A DNA stretch of 64,000 nucleotides from positions 254,801 to 318,800 of the forward strand of contig MKTW01000011.1 in assembly GCA_001898405.1 (NCBI GenBank), written 5' to 3'. This stretch comes from Sphingobacteriales bacterium 44-61 (lineage in GTDB: Bacteria > Bacteroidota > Bacteroidia > Chitinophagales > Chitinophagaceae). Positions 23,550 through 33,063 of this stretch are shown here, piece after piece; the first letter of the stretch is position 1; the number at the start of each line of letters is the position of its first letter. A model generated the notes under the pieces. It ran no database searches, was not told the DNA's origin, and worked only from the letters and a program-made list of their open reading frames with translations. The translations under genes and the position numbers were made by a program.

Positions 23550-24793
23550 GAACCGGGAAAAATATAGTCCGGGTACTGCAGTACAATGAGCAGAAAGTAC
23601 AGCAAGGAAAAGCGGAATTGCTCCAGGCAGAGAACTTCTTTAAAGAAGCAACTCAGCTTGGTTTTACCGATAAGCGAAAGCTATTGGAGAAATATACATC
23701 GCTGAATGAAGTCACAGAAACTAACGCGCTACACATCTCGCTCAATTTTGATCTCTCCGAATACCTGGAAAAAGCCAAACTGATAGAGATCGCGCAGGCC
23801 TATATGGAAGGAATTGGGTTTGGCGACCAACCTTACCTGGTATACGGACATGAAGATGCAGGTCATCCGCATATTCATATCGTCACTACCAATATCCAAG
23901 CGGACGGCAGCCGGATCTCCACCCATAATCTCGGCCGGAATCAATCGGAAACAACTCGTAAGAAAATCGAAGAGGTCTTTGATTTGGTGAAAGCAGAACG
24001 CACCGCTATTTCCCATAAAACGGATCTATCCATCTCCGCGCGGAAAATTTCGTATGGAAAAGGTTCCACAAAGCGCGCGATCAGCAATGTATTAGGAGTG
24101 GTGATTGATCAATACCGGTATCATTCGTTGGAGCAATTAAATGCGGTGCTCAGTTTATACAACGTCATGGCTGATAGGGGAGCGGAAGGAACAACCATGC
24201 AGGAAAAACGAGGACTGATCTACCAAGTACTCGATGAGCGGGGTAGAAAGATCAGTGCGCCGATCAAAGCCAGCGCTTTTTATATGAAACCTACACTGGC
24301 CAACCTCGAACCGAAAATGTTGAAAAATGAAAAACTGAAAGCGCCGGGGATCCAACGCATCAAAGCAGAGATTGATTTTGCTTTCTTGAAAAGTAAACAG
24401 CTTTCAATCGAGAGAATGATCGCGCAGCTTCAGCGCGCACGGATCCATACAGTGATTCACCAGACGAGAGATGGATTCATATATGGGTTCACGTTTATTG
24501 ATCATCATACGAAATGCGTTTGCAACGGTAGCGAATTGGGGAATCAGTACAGCGCAAAGATTTTGCTTCAACGATGCGATCTCCCTGCACCCAGGGAAAC
24601 AATCCTTCCTCATATTACCAATTCCCAAAAATCAACGGCATGGACGCAAGAACAAATGAACCACCAAGACATCCGGGAGAGGAACTTCTTGTGTCTACCG
24701 GAGCAGGGTATTAACACACTACCAGCAGACGATATACCCTTCCCTTTAAAACGGAACAAGCGGAAAAAGAAAAAGAGAAAATTAAACCTATAG
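23534..24793 (+). CDS. mobB: Relaxase/mobilisation nuclease MobB (MOBP type)
   Basis: A 419-residue relaxase of the Bacteroidota MOBP group. The nuclease domain fills the first 260 residues; the metal-binding motif III is clear in YGHEDAGHPHIHIVTTNI, and a catalytic Tyr is likely within the first 40 residues (RVLQYNEQKVQQG). It would nick oriT and remain on the 5' end. The remainder is basic and presumably contacts DNA or the coupling protein, ending in a Lys/Arg tail. It starts inside mobC and is followed 3 bases later by the coupling-protein gene. Confidence 0.88.
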   Translation: MVARIRTGKNIVRVLQYNEQKVQQGKAELLQAENFFKEATQLGFTDKRKLLEKYTSLNEVTETNALHISLNFDLSEYLEKAKLIEIAQAYMEGIGFGDQPYLVYGHEDAGHPHIHIVTTNIQADGSRISTHNLGRNQSETTRKKIEEVFDLVKAERTAISHKTDLSISARKISYGKGSTKRAISNVLGVVIDQYRYHSLEQLNAVLSLYNVMADRGAEGTTMQEKRGLIYQVLDERGRKISAPIKASAFYMKPTLANLEPKMLKNEKLKAPGIQRIKAEIDFAFLKSKQLSIERMIAQLQRARIHTVIHQTRDGFIYGFTFIDHHTKCVCNGSELGNQYSAKILLQRCDLPAPRETILPHITNSQKSTAWTQEQMNHQDIRERNFLCLPEQGINTLPADDIPFPLKRNKRKKKKRKLNL

Positions 24794-24796
24794 CGT

Positions 24797-26791
24797 ATGC
24801 AGACGGGAGAGGATGAAAGAGGATTGCGGAAGATCGTGGACATGACCCGCTTAATGAGTATCGTGGTGTTGGGACTTCATTATTATTATACCTGCTACGG
24901 CGGGTTTAAACAATGGGGGTTAACCGCTACCATTTCAGATAACCTGCTTCGCAACATTCAAGCGACGGGATTATTTGACGAGTCGATCACCGCAAAGTTG
25001 ATCGCGCTGGGCTTTCTGATCATTTCCCTGATGGGAGCGAAAGGGCGAAAATCGGTTGGGTTAAATACGAAACTTGCGGCAGCTTACATCTCAACAGGGC
25101 TCGCGATCTATTTTTTAAGTTTTTTGACCTTACGTGCTCCGCTGGAACCGGCCAGTCGCAACCTCTGTTATATAGCGGTCACTACCTTGGGCTTTATCCT
25201 GACATTGACCGGAGGGACTTTGTTGTCCAGGGTCATCCGCCAGCGGCTGAACAACCAGGATATTTTTAATACAGAGAATGAAACCTTTCCCCAAGAGGAA
25301 CGCCTGCTGCAGAATGAATACTCCATCAACCTGCCTGCGCAATATTACCTGAAAGGAAAACTTCGCAAAAGCTGGATCAATATCATCAACCCATTCCGGT
25401 CTCTGCTCGTATTGGGGTCACCAGGATCGGGTAAGTCTTATTTCGTGATCCAACACGTGATCAAGCAGCATATCGAAAAAGGGTTTGCAATGCTGATCTA
25501 TGACTTCAAATTCGACGACCTTTCGCGTATCGCCTACAATGCCTGGCTGAAATACAAACACCGCTACAAAAAAGAGCCGGCTATTTATTTCATCGACTTT
25601 GAAAAATTATCACACCGGTGCAATCCGCTCGAACCAAAAACAATGGTCGATATCACCGATGCGGCGGAATCGGCACGAACGATTCTAATGGGATTGAACC
25701 GTCAATGGATTCAACGCCAAGGGGATTTTTTCGTGGAGTCACCAATTAACTTTCTCACAGCGATCATTTGGTATTTACGTAAATACCAGGATGGGGAATT
25801 CTGCACCCTGCCGCACGTTATTGAACTTATGCAGGTAGACTATGATCGGCTGTTTACGATTCTTCAGTTAGAGGAAGAGATCCGGGCCTTGATGGGCCCA
25901 TTTTTTTCTGCCTACGAAAATAATGTGATGGAGCAACTCGAAGGTCAGATTGCGGCGGCGAAGATCTCCATGGCGCGGCTGGTATCTCCTCAACTATATT
26001 ACGTCATGTCCGGTAGTGATTTTTCCCTCGACATTAATAACCCGGAGGAACCCAAGATTGTTTGTCTGGGCAATAACCCGCAGAAGCAACAAGTATATGG
26101 CGCAGTACTCTCCTTATATGTGTCTCGTTTGATCAAGACCGTCAATAAAAAAGGCAAGCTGAAATGCAGTTTGGTCTTTGATGAATTCCCGACGATCTAC
26201 CTGAATAACATGGATAGTTTGATCGCGACCGCTCGAAGTAACAAGGTGGCCACGACCCTAGGTATTCAGGATCTAAGCCAATTGAAAAAAGATTATGGCA
26301 AGGAGCAAGCGGATGTGATCATGAATATTACGGGGAACGTTATCAGCGGACAGGTCACCGGGGAAACGGCCAAACAATTCTCCGAACGGTTTGGTAAAAT
26401 CATGCAGGATCGAACGAGTTTATCGATCAATAGAACGGACACTTCAATTAGTCAGTCCAAACAGCTTGATTCGGCAATCCCAGCATCTAAAATTGCGAAT
26501 CTCAGTTCAGGGGAATTTGTCGGAATGGTGGCTGATGATCCTGACCAGAGAATAGAGTTGAAAACCTTTCATAATGCTATCCAAAACGATCATCATGCTT
26601 TGCAACAGGAGGAGCGTGGATATAAATCAATTCCTGTAATCAGGCAGGTTACGCCCTCTGTCATAAGAATCAATTATGAACAGATCAAAAATGATGTGGA
26701 GGATATCGTCAATTCACAATTGGAACTCATATTACATGATCCCCAATTGACATACCTTTTAATTAAGAAGAAGGTGAACTACGGGCAGTAG
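24797..26791 (+). CDS. Type IV coupling protein (VirD4/TraG-like)
   Basis: A 664-residue membrane ATPase. Four to five hydrophobic segments occupy the first 150 residues (IALGFLIISLMGAK, ISTGLAIYFLSFLTL). The soluble part has Walker A in LLVLGSPGSGKSYFVIQHV, Walker B in CSLVFDEFPTIYL, and an RSNKVATTLGIQDLSQLKKD motif typical of the TraG/VirD4 group. It would link the relaxosome to a conjugation pore. No pore (Tra) genes follow within the window, so the element looks mobilisable only. It forms an operon with mobC and mobB. Confidence 0.88.
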   Translation: MQTGEDERGLRKIVDMTRLMSIVVLGLHYYYTCYGGFKQWGLTATISDNLLRNIQATGLFDESITAKLIALGFLIISLMGAKGRKSVGLNTKLAAAYISTGLAIYFLSFLTLRAPLEPASRNLCYIAVTTLGFILTLTGGTLLSRVIRQRLNNQDIFNTENETFPQEERLLQNEYSINLPAQYYLKGKLRKSWINIINPFRSLLVLGSPGSGKSYFVIQHVIKQHIEKGFAMLIYDFKFDDLSRIAYNAWLKYKHRYKKEPAIYFIDFEKLSHRCNPLEPKTMVDITDAAESARTILMGLNRQWIQRQGDFFVESPINFLTAIIWYLRKYQDGEFCTLPHVIELMQVDYDRLFTILQLEEEIRALMGPFFSAYENNVMEQLEGQIAAAKISMARLVSPQLYYVMSGSDFSLDINNPEEPKIVCLGNNPQKQQVYGAVLSLYVSRLIKTVNKKGKLKCSLVFDEFPTIYLNNMDSLIATARSNKVATTLGIQDLSQLKKDYGKEQADVIMNITGNVISGQVTGETAKQFSERFGKIMQDRTSLSINRTDTSISQSKQLDSAIPASKIANLSSGEFVGMVADDPDQRIELKTFHNAIQNDHHALQQEERGYKSIPVIRQVTPSVIRINYEQIKNDVEDIVNSQLELILHDPQLTYLLIKKKVNYGQ

Positions 26792-27111
26792 TCATAGCAA
26801 TCATTTATTCATTACAATTTTGGCTTCATGCAAATCAAGTTCAATAACCAGAACTATCGACCGTAAAAGAAGATTTTTAAAGACAGATCTGGTGCGCAAT
26901 TTCACATTAACTTAATCGGCATAGGCATTAAGGCGTATTATACTAAGTTTGGCCAAAAATTAAAGAGACTGTTCAGATTATAACAATCTCCTTAATATAA
27001 TGTTATGCACACAGTAATTACCTCGCCCAGGATAAAGCAATTTCTAATCTTGAATTATCTATTGATAAACACCATCATTTATAATTAATTGAGTAAGGAA
27101 GGGATTAGTCA
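26792..27111. other. Gap after the coupling-protein gene, nothing assignable
   Basis: A low-GC stretch without open frame of note, terminator or recognisable insertion end. It could hold the right boundary of the mobile element, but I find no repeat of the tRNA-like end at 864-949 here. Confidence 0.4.
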
Positions 27112-27510
27112 TTAGTAGTCTGACAATATCATGTAATTACAAATGTCATCATAAAGTACATTTGTAAAAACATGAGTTCCTTTTGCTGCCATGTAATATC
27201 CACAACTAACTACATACGAATGCCACTTCAGTGGGTCGCTGGGGCCAAAAGTTACATTGTAAGATCCTTCAGGAATAGTCCCCAATATTCCGGAAGTGTT
27301 TGGGCTTGCACTAAAATAAAATGTTTGGCTAGTGCTTATATTGAAAAACTGAATCGAAAAGTAATCAATAGATGTGCTAGAATAGTTGACAATTACATCG
27401 GTTTTTTTTGATTTTTTCTTAAGGCTCTCAATTTGATAATTGGGGTGTGATAAGTTGCTGGTAAATGAGGATGCCATGACGGCTGCAATTAGCAAAAGAA
27501 TAATTCTCAT
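27112..27510 (-). CDS. Small secreted protein, function unknown
   Basis: 132 residues with a signal peptide (MRIILLLIAAVMASSFTSNL) and a mature domain of beta strands (DVIVNYSSTSIDYFSIQF, GSYNVTFGPSDPLKWHSY) with two cysteines (VSCGYY and DDICNY) that could bridge in the periplasm or outside. Stands alone between the mobile element and the xylan locus. Family not recognised. Confidence 0.55.
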   Translation of the reverse strand: MRIILLLIAAVMASSFTSNLSHPNYQIESLKKKSKKTDVIVNYSSTSIDYFSIQFFNISTSQTFYFSASPNTSGILGTIPEGSYNVTFGPSDPLKWHSYVVSCGYYMAAKGTHVFTNVLYDDICNYMILSDY

Positions 27511-28131
27511 AGATTTTATTTTTGAAGGTTATGAAATACCATTTTATAGAAAGTCTTGTATTTGATTCAAATTTTATAGGAAATTCTATCATTTAAACTC
27601 AAGCACCTGGATGTTATGAAGTTGCAACAACTTATGTATTTTGGCGGTCATTAATGTTCAATTAACTAGAACAAATGTTTAATTCTGATGGGTGGCTATA
27701 ATTCAGACTTTAAATGTTAAGTGGTTGCCATTAAATGAATTACATAAATGTCATCGACTCAAAACGATTATTAATACCTAGACGCTACGAGTAACTAGGA
27801 AAGCGTTTAAATTGTTATAGACATGGTATTTTTTCACCAGTAAATAATAATCCAAAAAATTTGCGGCCTTACAGGCGGAGCACGATGAACGCAACCGATT
27901 ACTTAAGAGTGCCTTTTTCTAGGTATGGCTTTGGGGGAAGCGAAAAACATTTTCAAAAGAAATCCGTATAAGTAATTGAAATTATGGTTTTATAAATCAG
28001 TTTAATTAACTGAATTTTTCAGGAAGATTATAGAAACACAGAAATATCAATGCAATCGATTGAAATATTTTATATATTCGCATTTGCATATTTAATCCTA
28101 ATTGAAATAGATTTTCGTATAAAAATTCAAA
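27511..28131. other. Long low-GC intergenic region upstream of xylA
   Basis: No gene seen over about 620 bases. The last 80 bases hold the operator-like site described separately. CCTAG and CTAGG at about 27777-27800 form a loose inverted repeat of unknown meaning. Confidence 0.4.
28051..28080 (+). promoter_or_regulatory. LacI-type operator-like site upstream of xylA
   Basis: CAATCGATTG (28053-28062) is a perfect 10-bp palindrome centred on CG, as LacI-family operators are. It is followed by AAATATTTTATATATTCG. Nearly the same sequence occurs upstream of susC (46719-46755), and a variant lies before the lacI gene at 45593. This links xylA to the repressors encoded in the xylan locus. The -7 box for xylA is not clear. 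Confidence 0.6.
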
Positions 28132-29460
28132 ATGAACGTTTTAACAGGAGCACGGCAATATTTTAAAGAAATTAAAACAATTAAATATGAAGGCAAGGAA
28201 TCAGACAATCCTTTAAGTTTTCGTTGGTATGACGAAAGCAAGATAGTAGCTGGCAAACCAATGAAAGAATACTTGCGATTTGCTTGCGCTTATTGGCATT
28301 CCTTTAATGGAAGCGGCGCCGACCCTTTCGGTGAGCCCACCCATATCTTTCCTTGGGATGAAAACAAAGATATATTGCGGCGTGCTAAGGACAAAGCTGA
28401 TGCAGCTTTCGAATTTATCACGAAGATGGGTATTCCGTTTTATTGCTTCCATGATATGGATGTAGTTGATTATGGTACGGATATTACTGAAAATGAGATA
28501 CGCCTTCGAGAGATAACGGATTATTTGCAGCATAAGCAAAGGGAGACCGGAGTGAAACTGCTTTGGGGTACCGCCAATCTTTTTAGTAGCAGACGTTACA
28601 TGAATGGCGCATCTACGAACCCGGATTTTCATGTGCTCGCACATGGGGCGGCACAGGTAAAGGCAGCTATTGATGCCACGATCGCACTAGGCGGCGAAAA
28701 TTACGTATTTTGGGGTGGCCGCGAAGGCTATATGAGCCTTTTGAATACTGATATGAAAAGGGAAAAGGAGCATTTGGCGCAGTTTCTTCGAACTGCACGT
28801 GACTATGCGAGAGAGAATGGTTTCAACGGAAAGTTTTTTATCGAACCTAAACCTTGTGAGCCCAGCAAACATCAATACGATTACGATTCAGAAACAGTGA
28901 TAGGTTTTTTGAGCCAGCATGGCCTTTTGGATGACTTCAGTCTTAATATCGAAGTCAACCACGCTACTCTTGCCGGTCATACTTTTACTCACGAGTTGCA
29001 GGTTGCCGCTGATGCCGGCCTGCTGGGAAGCATAGACGCTAACCGCGGCGATTACCAGAACGGCTGGGACACGGATCAGTTTCCCAATGACGTTAATGAG
29101 TTGACCGAAGCCATGCTAATTATTTTACAGGCTGGTGGTTTTGCAGGAGGCGGCATAAACTTCGATGCAAAAATTCGTCGTAACAGCACTGATCTAAATG
29201 ATCTTTTTTACGCCCATATTGGTGGAATGGATATTTTTGCCCGGGCATTGCTCACGGCTGAAGCGATCCTGGAAAAGTCCGACTATAAAAAGATAAGAAC
29301 CGACCGTTATGCAAGCTTTGATACGGGTAAAGGAGCCGAATTTGAGGCAGGACGGCTTAGCCTGGAGGAGTTGAGAGCTTATGCGATTGAGAAAGGAGAA
29401 CCGAAAGCACTGAGTGGGAAACAGGAGTATCTTGAAAATATAGTAAATCGATTTATATAG
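28132..29460 (+). CDS. xylA: Xylose isomerase
   Basis: Converts D-xylose to D-xylulose in the cytoplasm, the first step of xylose catabolism. 442 residues, the length of the long (class II) bacterial form. Diagnostic stretches are [20 protein letters not shown], the catalytic-site [11 protein letters not shown] (His and Asp), [26 protein letters not shown] and [16 protein letters not shown], which provide the metal-binding Glu, Asp and His. Start ATG preceded by an operator-like site 70 bases upstream. No xylulokinase gene is in the window, so it must be elsewhere. Divergently placed relative to the rest of the locus. Confidence 0.97.
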   Translation: MNVLTGARQYFKEIKTIKYEGKESDNPLSFRWYDESKIVAGKPMKEYLRFACAYWHSFNGSGADPFGEPTHIFPWDENKDILRRAKDKADAAFEFITKMGIPFYCFHDMDVVDYGTDITENEIRLREITDYLQHKQRETGVKLLWGTANLFSSRRYMNGASTNPDFHVLAHGAAQVKAAIDATIALGGENYVFWGGREGYMSLLNTDMKREKEHLAQFLRTARDYARENGFNGKFFIEPKPCEPSKHQYDYDSETVIGFLSQHGLLDDFSLNIEVNHATLAGHTFTHELQVAADAGLLGSIDANRGDYQNGWDTDQFPNDVNELTEAMLIILQAGGFAGGGINFDAKIRRNSTDLNDLFYAHIGGMDIFARALLTAEAILEKSDYKKIRTDRYASFDTGKGAEFEAGRLSLEELRAYAIEKGEPKALSGKQEYLENIVNRFI

Positions 29461-29584
29461 CTGGACCTTAAAATGAATTCAATGATGCAACTTAAATGGT
29501 TTGATCAGCCTATCAGGTGGAATTAAGGCTAACTGTTGAATTGTTTACATATAATTATTCATCACGCTAGGCTTCAGATTGAGA

Positions 29585-29641
29585 GAATGAAAACATGAAA
29601 GCCTTACGATCTTATATCGTAAGGCTTTCATGTTTTCATTC
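29585..29641. repeat. Perfect 26-bp inverted repeat (hairpin)
   Basis: Bases 29585-29610 are the exact reverse complement of 29616-29641, with loop CTTAT. The stem is far longer than an ordinary terminator and has no clear T tract. It sits between the convergent ends of xylA and the GH35-like gene, so it may act as a bidirectional terminator or mRNA end stabiliser, or be a small repeat element. Confidence 0.75.
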
Positions 29642-29705
29642 GAATGATAAGACGTATTTTATGCAGGTTCGGCTCGATTATCAGTATTGGCTGTAGAAAT
29701 GCCAT

Positions 29706-31352
29706 TTAATAGGTGTATAGCTTAACCCGTTGTATTGAATATTGACCTTGAGGCGATCTCACATGTCTCCCCTGGTGGTTCTGATCACCATTCATTCTTC
29801 TGCCTGGGATCCATTGCTCATTTTCAAATACCCCTTCATCTACAAATAAAAGTCCTGCCCTCTTGTTTTTGGCCAAAGGGGTGAAGGTGGTTACAATACT
29901 TGTACCAATAATATAGTATTCGTCTGAGGCCACTGCAATGATTAAAACTCCTCCTGCAGGACGGATGGTATCTCTTGCTGATGGTGTCCGACGTGTACTG
30001 AGTTCATGTTTTATGGTCAATGTGAAATCTCCTAAGAGAACGTCCGCTTGCGATGAATCGCTCTCCAGTAGAAAACCTTTAACATTACCAGAAGGTTGAT
30101 ATTTTGTTATCAAGTGGCTTACCTGTCTGAGCGCATCATATACCTTTGTCATCGGATCGGTCTCCGGATTAAAGGCTGATTCGATGGAAAAGGGCGAATA
30201 GCCAAGACAGTTATAGTTCCCAAATGCAAATAACGCTTTGGCTGCTGCATTTGCGCCCGAACCAGTTTCTGGAATGAATAGTGGATTTTGATTTCTTGTG
30301 TAAAGATCAGCCCAGTGTTTGAAATCGGGAAAATATATATCTGGCGAAAATATGTCCATCTGCGGGGCAGCAGCTTTCCAGAAATCCAGAATATGCGGAA
30401 GTGGTCCAGCACTGGGATATGCGCCTGGAAGCCATCCTGGCCTGTTGAGTGCTGCATTGACATACATCGGCAATGCATAGATTGACTTGCCTGCTTTGAC
30501 CATTTCATTAGTAAATGCCGCGTAATGCCAAGCCATAAAGATTTCATCAGCGGCAGGTCCTTTACCGAATACTTCTTCCCAATTCCCCGAAGTTTTTGAT
30601 CCATTTGACTCCCATATTTGCTTTGTTTCAGGCAGCAGTGTTTGCTTATTGCGAACTAAATAACCGATCAGTTCCTTAGGTATCGGTTTTCTGAACGCAT
30701 CGTTTGCTTCTTTGTCATAAGTACGGGCATCAGGTAGCATGCCGATCTCGTTTTCCACTTGAATGGTGATAACCGTCTGATCCTTTTCATCTGTTCTTTT
30801 AATGTGATCCATCATTGCCGCGAAAGCCTTCACATCAGCCGTTAAATTATTTTTGTTAAAAGGTGTAAGGATCTCCTGAGGAACGCTGTTCTTATCCAGT
30901 GCTCGAGGGAATCTTGCCGTTGCTGTTTTAACCCAGGGTGGGGCATAACTGGACATGCTATTTTTCCAGGCTCCGAACCATAGGAGCACCAATTTAATTT
31001 GGTTTTGGCGCGCATTGGCTATCAATGTATCCAGAGATGAAAAGTCAAACTTGTCTTCTTGAGGTTCAACTAATTCCCAATAGACCGGTGCAAAAACGGT
31101 GTTTAAATTCATCTGTTTGAGTTTAGGCCATATTCTTCTCATGTAGGCATTGCTGGAAGCATTGGAATTGCCAAGTTCTCCTCCGAAAACTAAAAAAGGT
31201 TTGTTTTCTACCATAAGTTGTACAGTATTCTGTACTTTGACTAGCTTTGGCATATTTGAAGATAGTTGGGCTTCCATTCGGAAATGAAATAGCGTAATAA
31301 AAACGACTGTTATAATAGTCTGTCTTTTAAGTAAAAAGTTCATGTTTTCCAT
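29706..31352 (-). CDS. GH35-like beta-galactosidase with DUF5597-type C-terminal domain
   Basis: A 548-residue secreted glycoside hydrolase. The signal peptide is MNFLLKRQTIITVVFITLFH (second ATG at 31343 equally good). The TIM-barrel part has PFLVFGGELGNSNASSNAYM, NTVFAPVYWELVEPQE and the acid/base motif ITIQVENEIGMLPDA. The likely nucleophile Glu is in PLFIPETGSGAN. The C-terminal beta domain matches the DUF5597 type. Such enzymes remove beta-linked galactose or related sugars from plant oligosaccharides; substrate in this locus is inferred. Last gene of the long minus-strand operon. Confidence 0.8.
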   Translation of the reverse strand: MENMNFLLKRQTIITVVFITLFHFRMEAQLSSNMPKLVKVQNTVQLMVENKPFLVFGGELGNSNASSNAYMRRIWPKLKQMNLNTVFAPVYWELVEPQEDKFDFSSLDTLIANARQNQIKLVLLWFGAWKNSMSSYAPPWVKTATARFPRALDKNSVPQEILTPFNKNNLTADVKAFAAMMDHIKRTDEKDQTVITIQVENEIGMLPDARTYDKEANDAFRKPIPKELIGYLVRNKQTLLPETKQIWESNGSKTSGNWEEVFGKGPAADEIFMAWHYAAFTNEMVKAGKSIYALPMYVNAALNRPGWLPGAYPSAGPLPHILDFWKAAAPQMDIFSPDIYFPDFKHWADLYTRNQNPLFIPETGSGANAAAKALFAFGNYNCLGYSPFSIESAFNPETDPMTKVYDALRQVSHLITKYQPSGNVKGFLLESDSSQADVLLGDFTLTIKHELSTRRTPSARDTIRPAGGVLIIAVASDEYYIIGTSIVTTFTPLAKNKRAGLLFVDEGVFENEQWIPGRRMNGDQNHQGRHVRSPQGQYSIQRVKLYTY

Positions 31353-31499
31353 TTTTTATACCTTTATATATAAATAGTTGCTTTCAACACTGTTCACTTA
31401 TTTTCTTAATGAGGTTGTTGTTTTAATAAATCAGATCAAGCGGAAATATTTTTAAGGATATTACAGCCTTGATCTGCTATGTATCATCTATTGCTATTT

Positions 31500-33044
31500 T
31501 TATTTTACTATTTTTTCATACTTCAATTCCCGGTTGGCCCATGGTATAAAGAATTGAAAGTTGGGCGCATCCGTATGTCCACCGTTATGCTGTCTCCATG
31601 CTAAAGAACCATCAAGCAGGCCAGTTAGGACGGCAGGCATTTTCTCAGTATGATAGTCATTGCTTACTCCAAGATCTTTGACGCCGAGAAGTTTAAATAC
31701 AGAACCTGCGGCAACTGTGGCTTTGTAACTACCCATTTGGTCCAGCCACTTCGCATCTCCTTTTTCCGGAATGCCATAGCTGACGAATGTTGACCTTGGT
31801 GCACAAAGAGCCAACAACTCATGCGAATCAATAGGAAGGTCACAACCGGTTTTCTTTCCAAATGAAGATTCTTCGGTTGCATATTTGAGGTAATTGCCAG
31901 CCATCCAGTGATAACCGCCGCTTGTGGTTAGACTTTCTACGGCCTCCCCGAAAACACGACGCTGTAATGTCGCTCCTCCTTTGCCTGAAGAACCGATGAG
32001 AGCAACTGCAAAACGCTGATCAAAGGCCATCGTTACCAATGCGGCCTTACCATACCTGGATACGCCTTCGATACCTATCTTTTGGGCGTTAACCAGTGTG
32101 TCTGTTTCTAAGTAATCTAATACCTTTGACGCTCCCCAGCTCCATGCCCGCAGGGCGCCCCAGTCCTCCGGTTTGCGAGGTTGGCTTTTATTTACCAAAC
32201 CTATAATGCCGCGCGTAAGCCCGGCACCATTATCGGCCTGTATGCTGTTTGGTTCAAGTGTACAGTAACCCCATCCTGCGGCCAGCAGTTGTTCCGTGGG
32301 CGGTGAATCTCCGTTGATAGCTGGTGCAAAAAAGTTTGGACCCTGGGCCTTCGCAAGCGGATTATAAGCAGGATACTTGTCAAAAATTGCTTTCATCTCA
32401 GGATTATTCTTCACTATCATGTCTTTAAGAGCAGTGTTTAGTTTCTCATAGTCAGCAGGTGATGGTTGTGCGGGAGCAGGAAGCGATGGAAAACCAAACA
32501 TGATCAAAACCGGAACAGGACCTTTTACATTTAATGGTAAAACCAGTACCGCATTCATATTGACACTGATGAGAGGATATTCACTATTATCAACCTTTCC
32601 TATAAGTTGTTTGGCTACAACCGGAGTACGCCCTACATATTCATAGTCGGTAATTTTTGCGGTCCAGGAAACTTTAGGGACACCTTCCGGTATACGTCCG
32701 TACATTTCCTTTTCAAAGTCGTTGACGATCTCCGGCCGGCGAACCTTCCACCATAAGTCACCAGTAGTTATTTTTCTTCCGTTTTTCGACACGAGTGCAT
32801 CAGGTAACTCAGGACATGGATTTGCCAGCATTTCATCTTCGTTGGCGTGGTTAGGGTCTGACTGATTACTGCTGGGGCCGGGTCTTAGTTTTTTTATGCC
32901 CAGTTGTCGCATCATGTCCTCGCGATCTTCCTGTGCGGTGAAATTGGAAAGATGCGGATAACGGCTGCTATCTAATATCCCTTGCTGGGCGTTGCAGCAA
33001 AGTGAGATGACTAAAGCCAGTAACAGGCTCCATTGTTTTTTCAT
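31500..33044 (-). CDS. Glucuronoyl esterase, CE15 family
   Basis: A 514-residue secreted alpha/beta hydrolase. I chose MKKQWSLLLALVISLCCNA (33044), which is a good signal peptide, over a longer frame. The nucleophile elbow is EGVSRYGKAALVT, matching the CE15 G-x-S-R-x-G-K signature, and the His is in HNGGHTDAPNFQFF. CE15 enzymes hydrolyse ester bonds between 4-O-methylglucuronic acid and lignin alcohols. In this locus it would free xylan side chains before the alpha-glucuronidases act. A second CE15 gene begins at 63505. Confidence 0.85.
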   Translation of the reverse strand: MKKQWSLLLALVISLCCNAQQGILDSSRYPHLSNFTAQEDREDMMRQLGIKKLRPGPSSNQSDPNHANEDEMLANPCPELPDALVSKNGRKITTGDLWWKVRRPEIVNDFEKEMYGRIPEGVPKVSWTAKITDYEYVGRTPVVAKQLIGKVDNSEYPLISVNMNAVLVLPLNVKGPVPVLIMFGFPSLPAPAQPSPADYEKLNTALKDMIVKNNPEMKAIFDKYPAYNPLAKAQGPNFFAPAINGDSPPTEQLLAAGWGYCTLEPNSIQADNGAGLTRGIIGLVNKSQPRKPEDWGALRAWSWGASKVLDYLETDTLVNAQKIGIEGVSRYGKAALVTMAFDQRFAVALIGSSGKGGATLQRRVFGEAVESLTTSGGYHWMAGNYLKYATEESSFGKKTGCDLPIDSHELLALCAPRSTFVSYGIPEKGDAKWLDQMGSYKATVAAGSVFKLLGVKDLGVSNDYHTEKMPAVLTGLLDGSLAWRQHNGGHTDAPNFQFFIPWANRELKYEKIVK

Positions 33045-33063
33045 ATAATCGTGTATTTGATAT

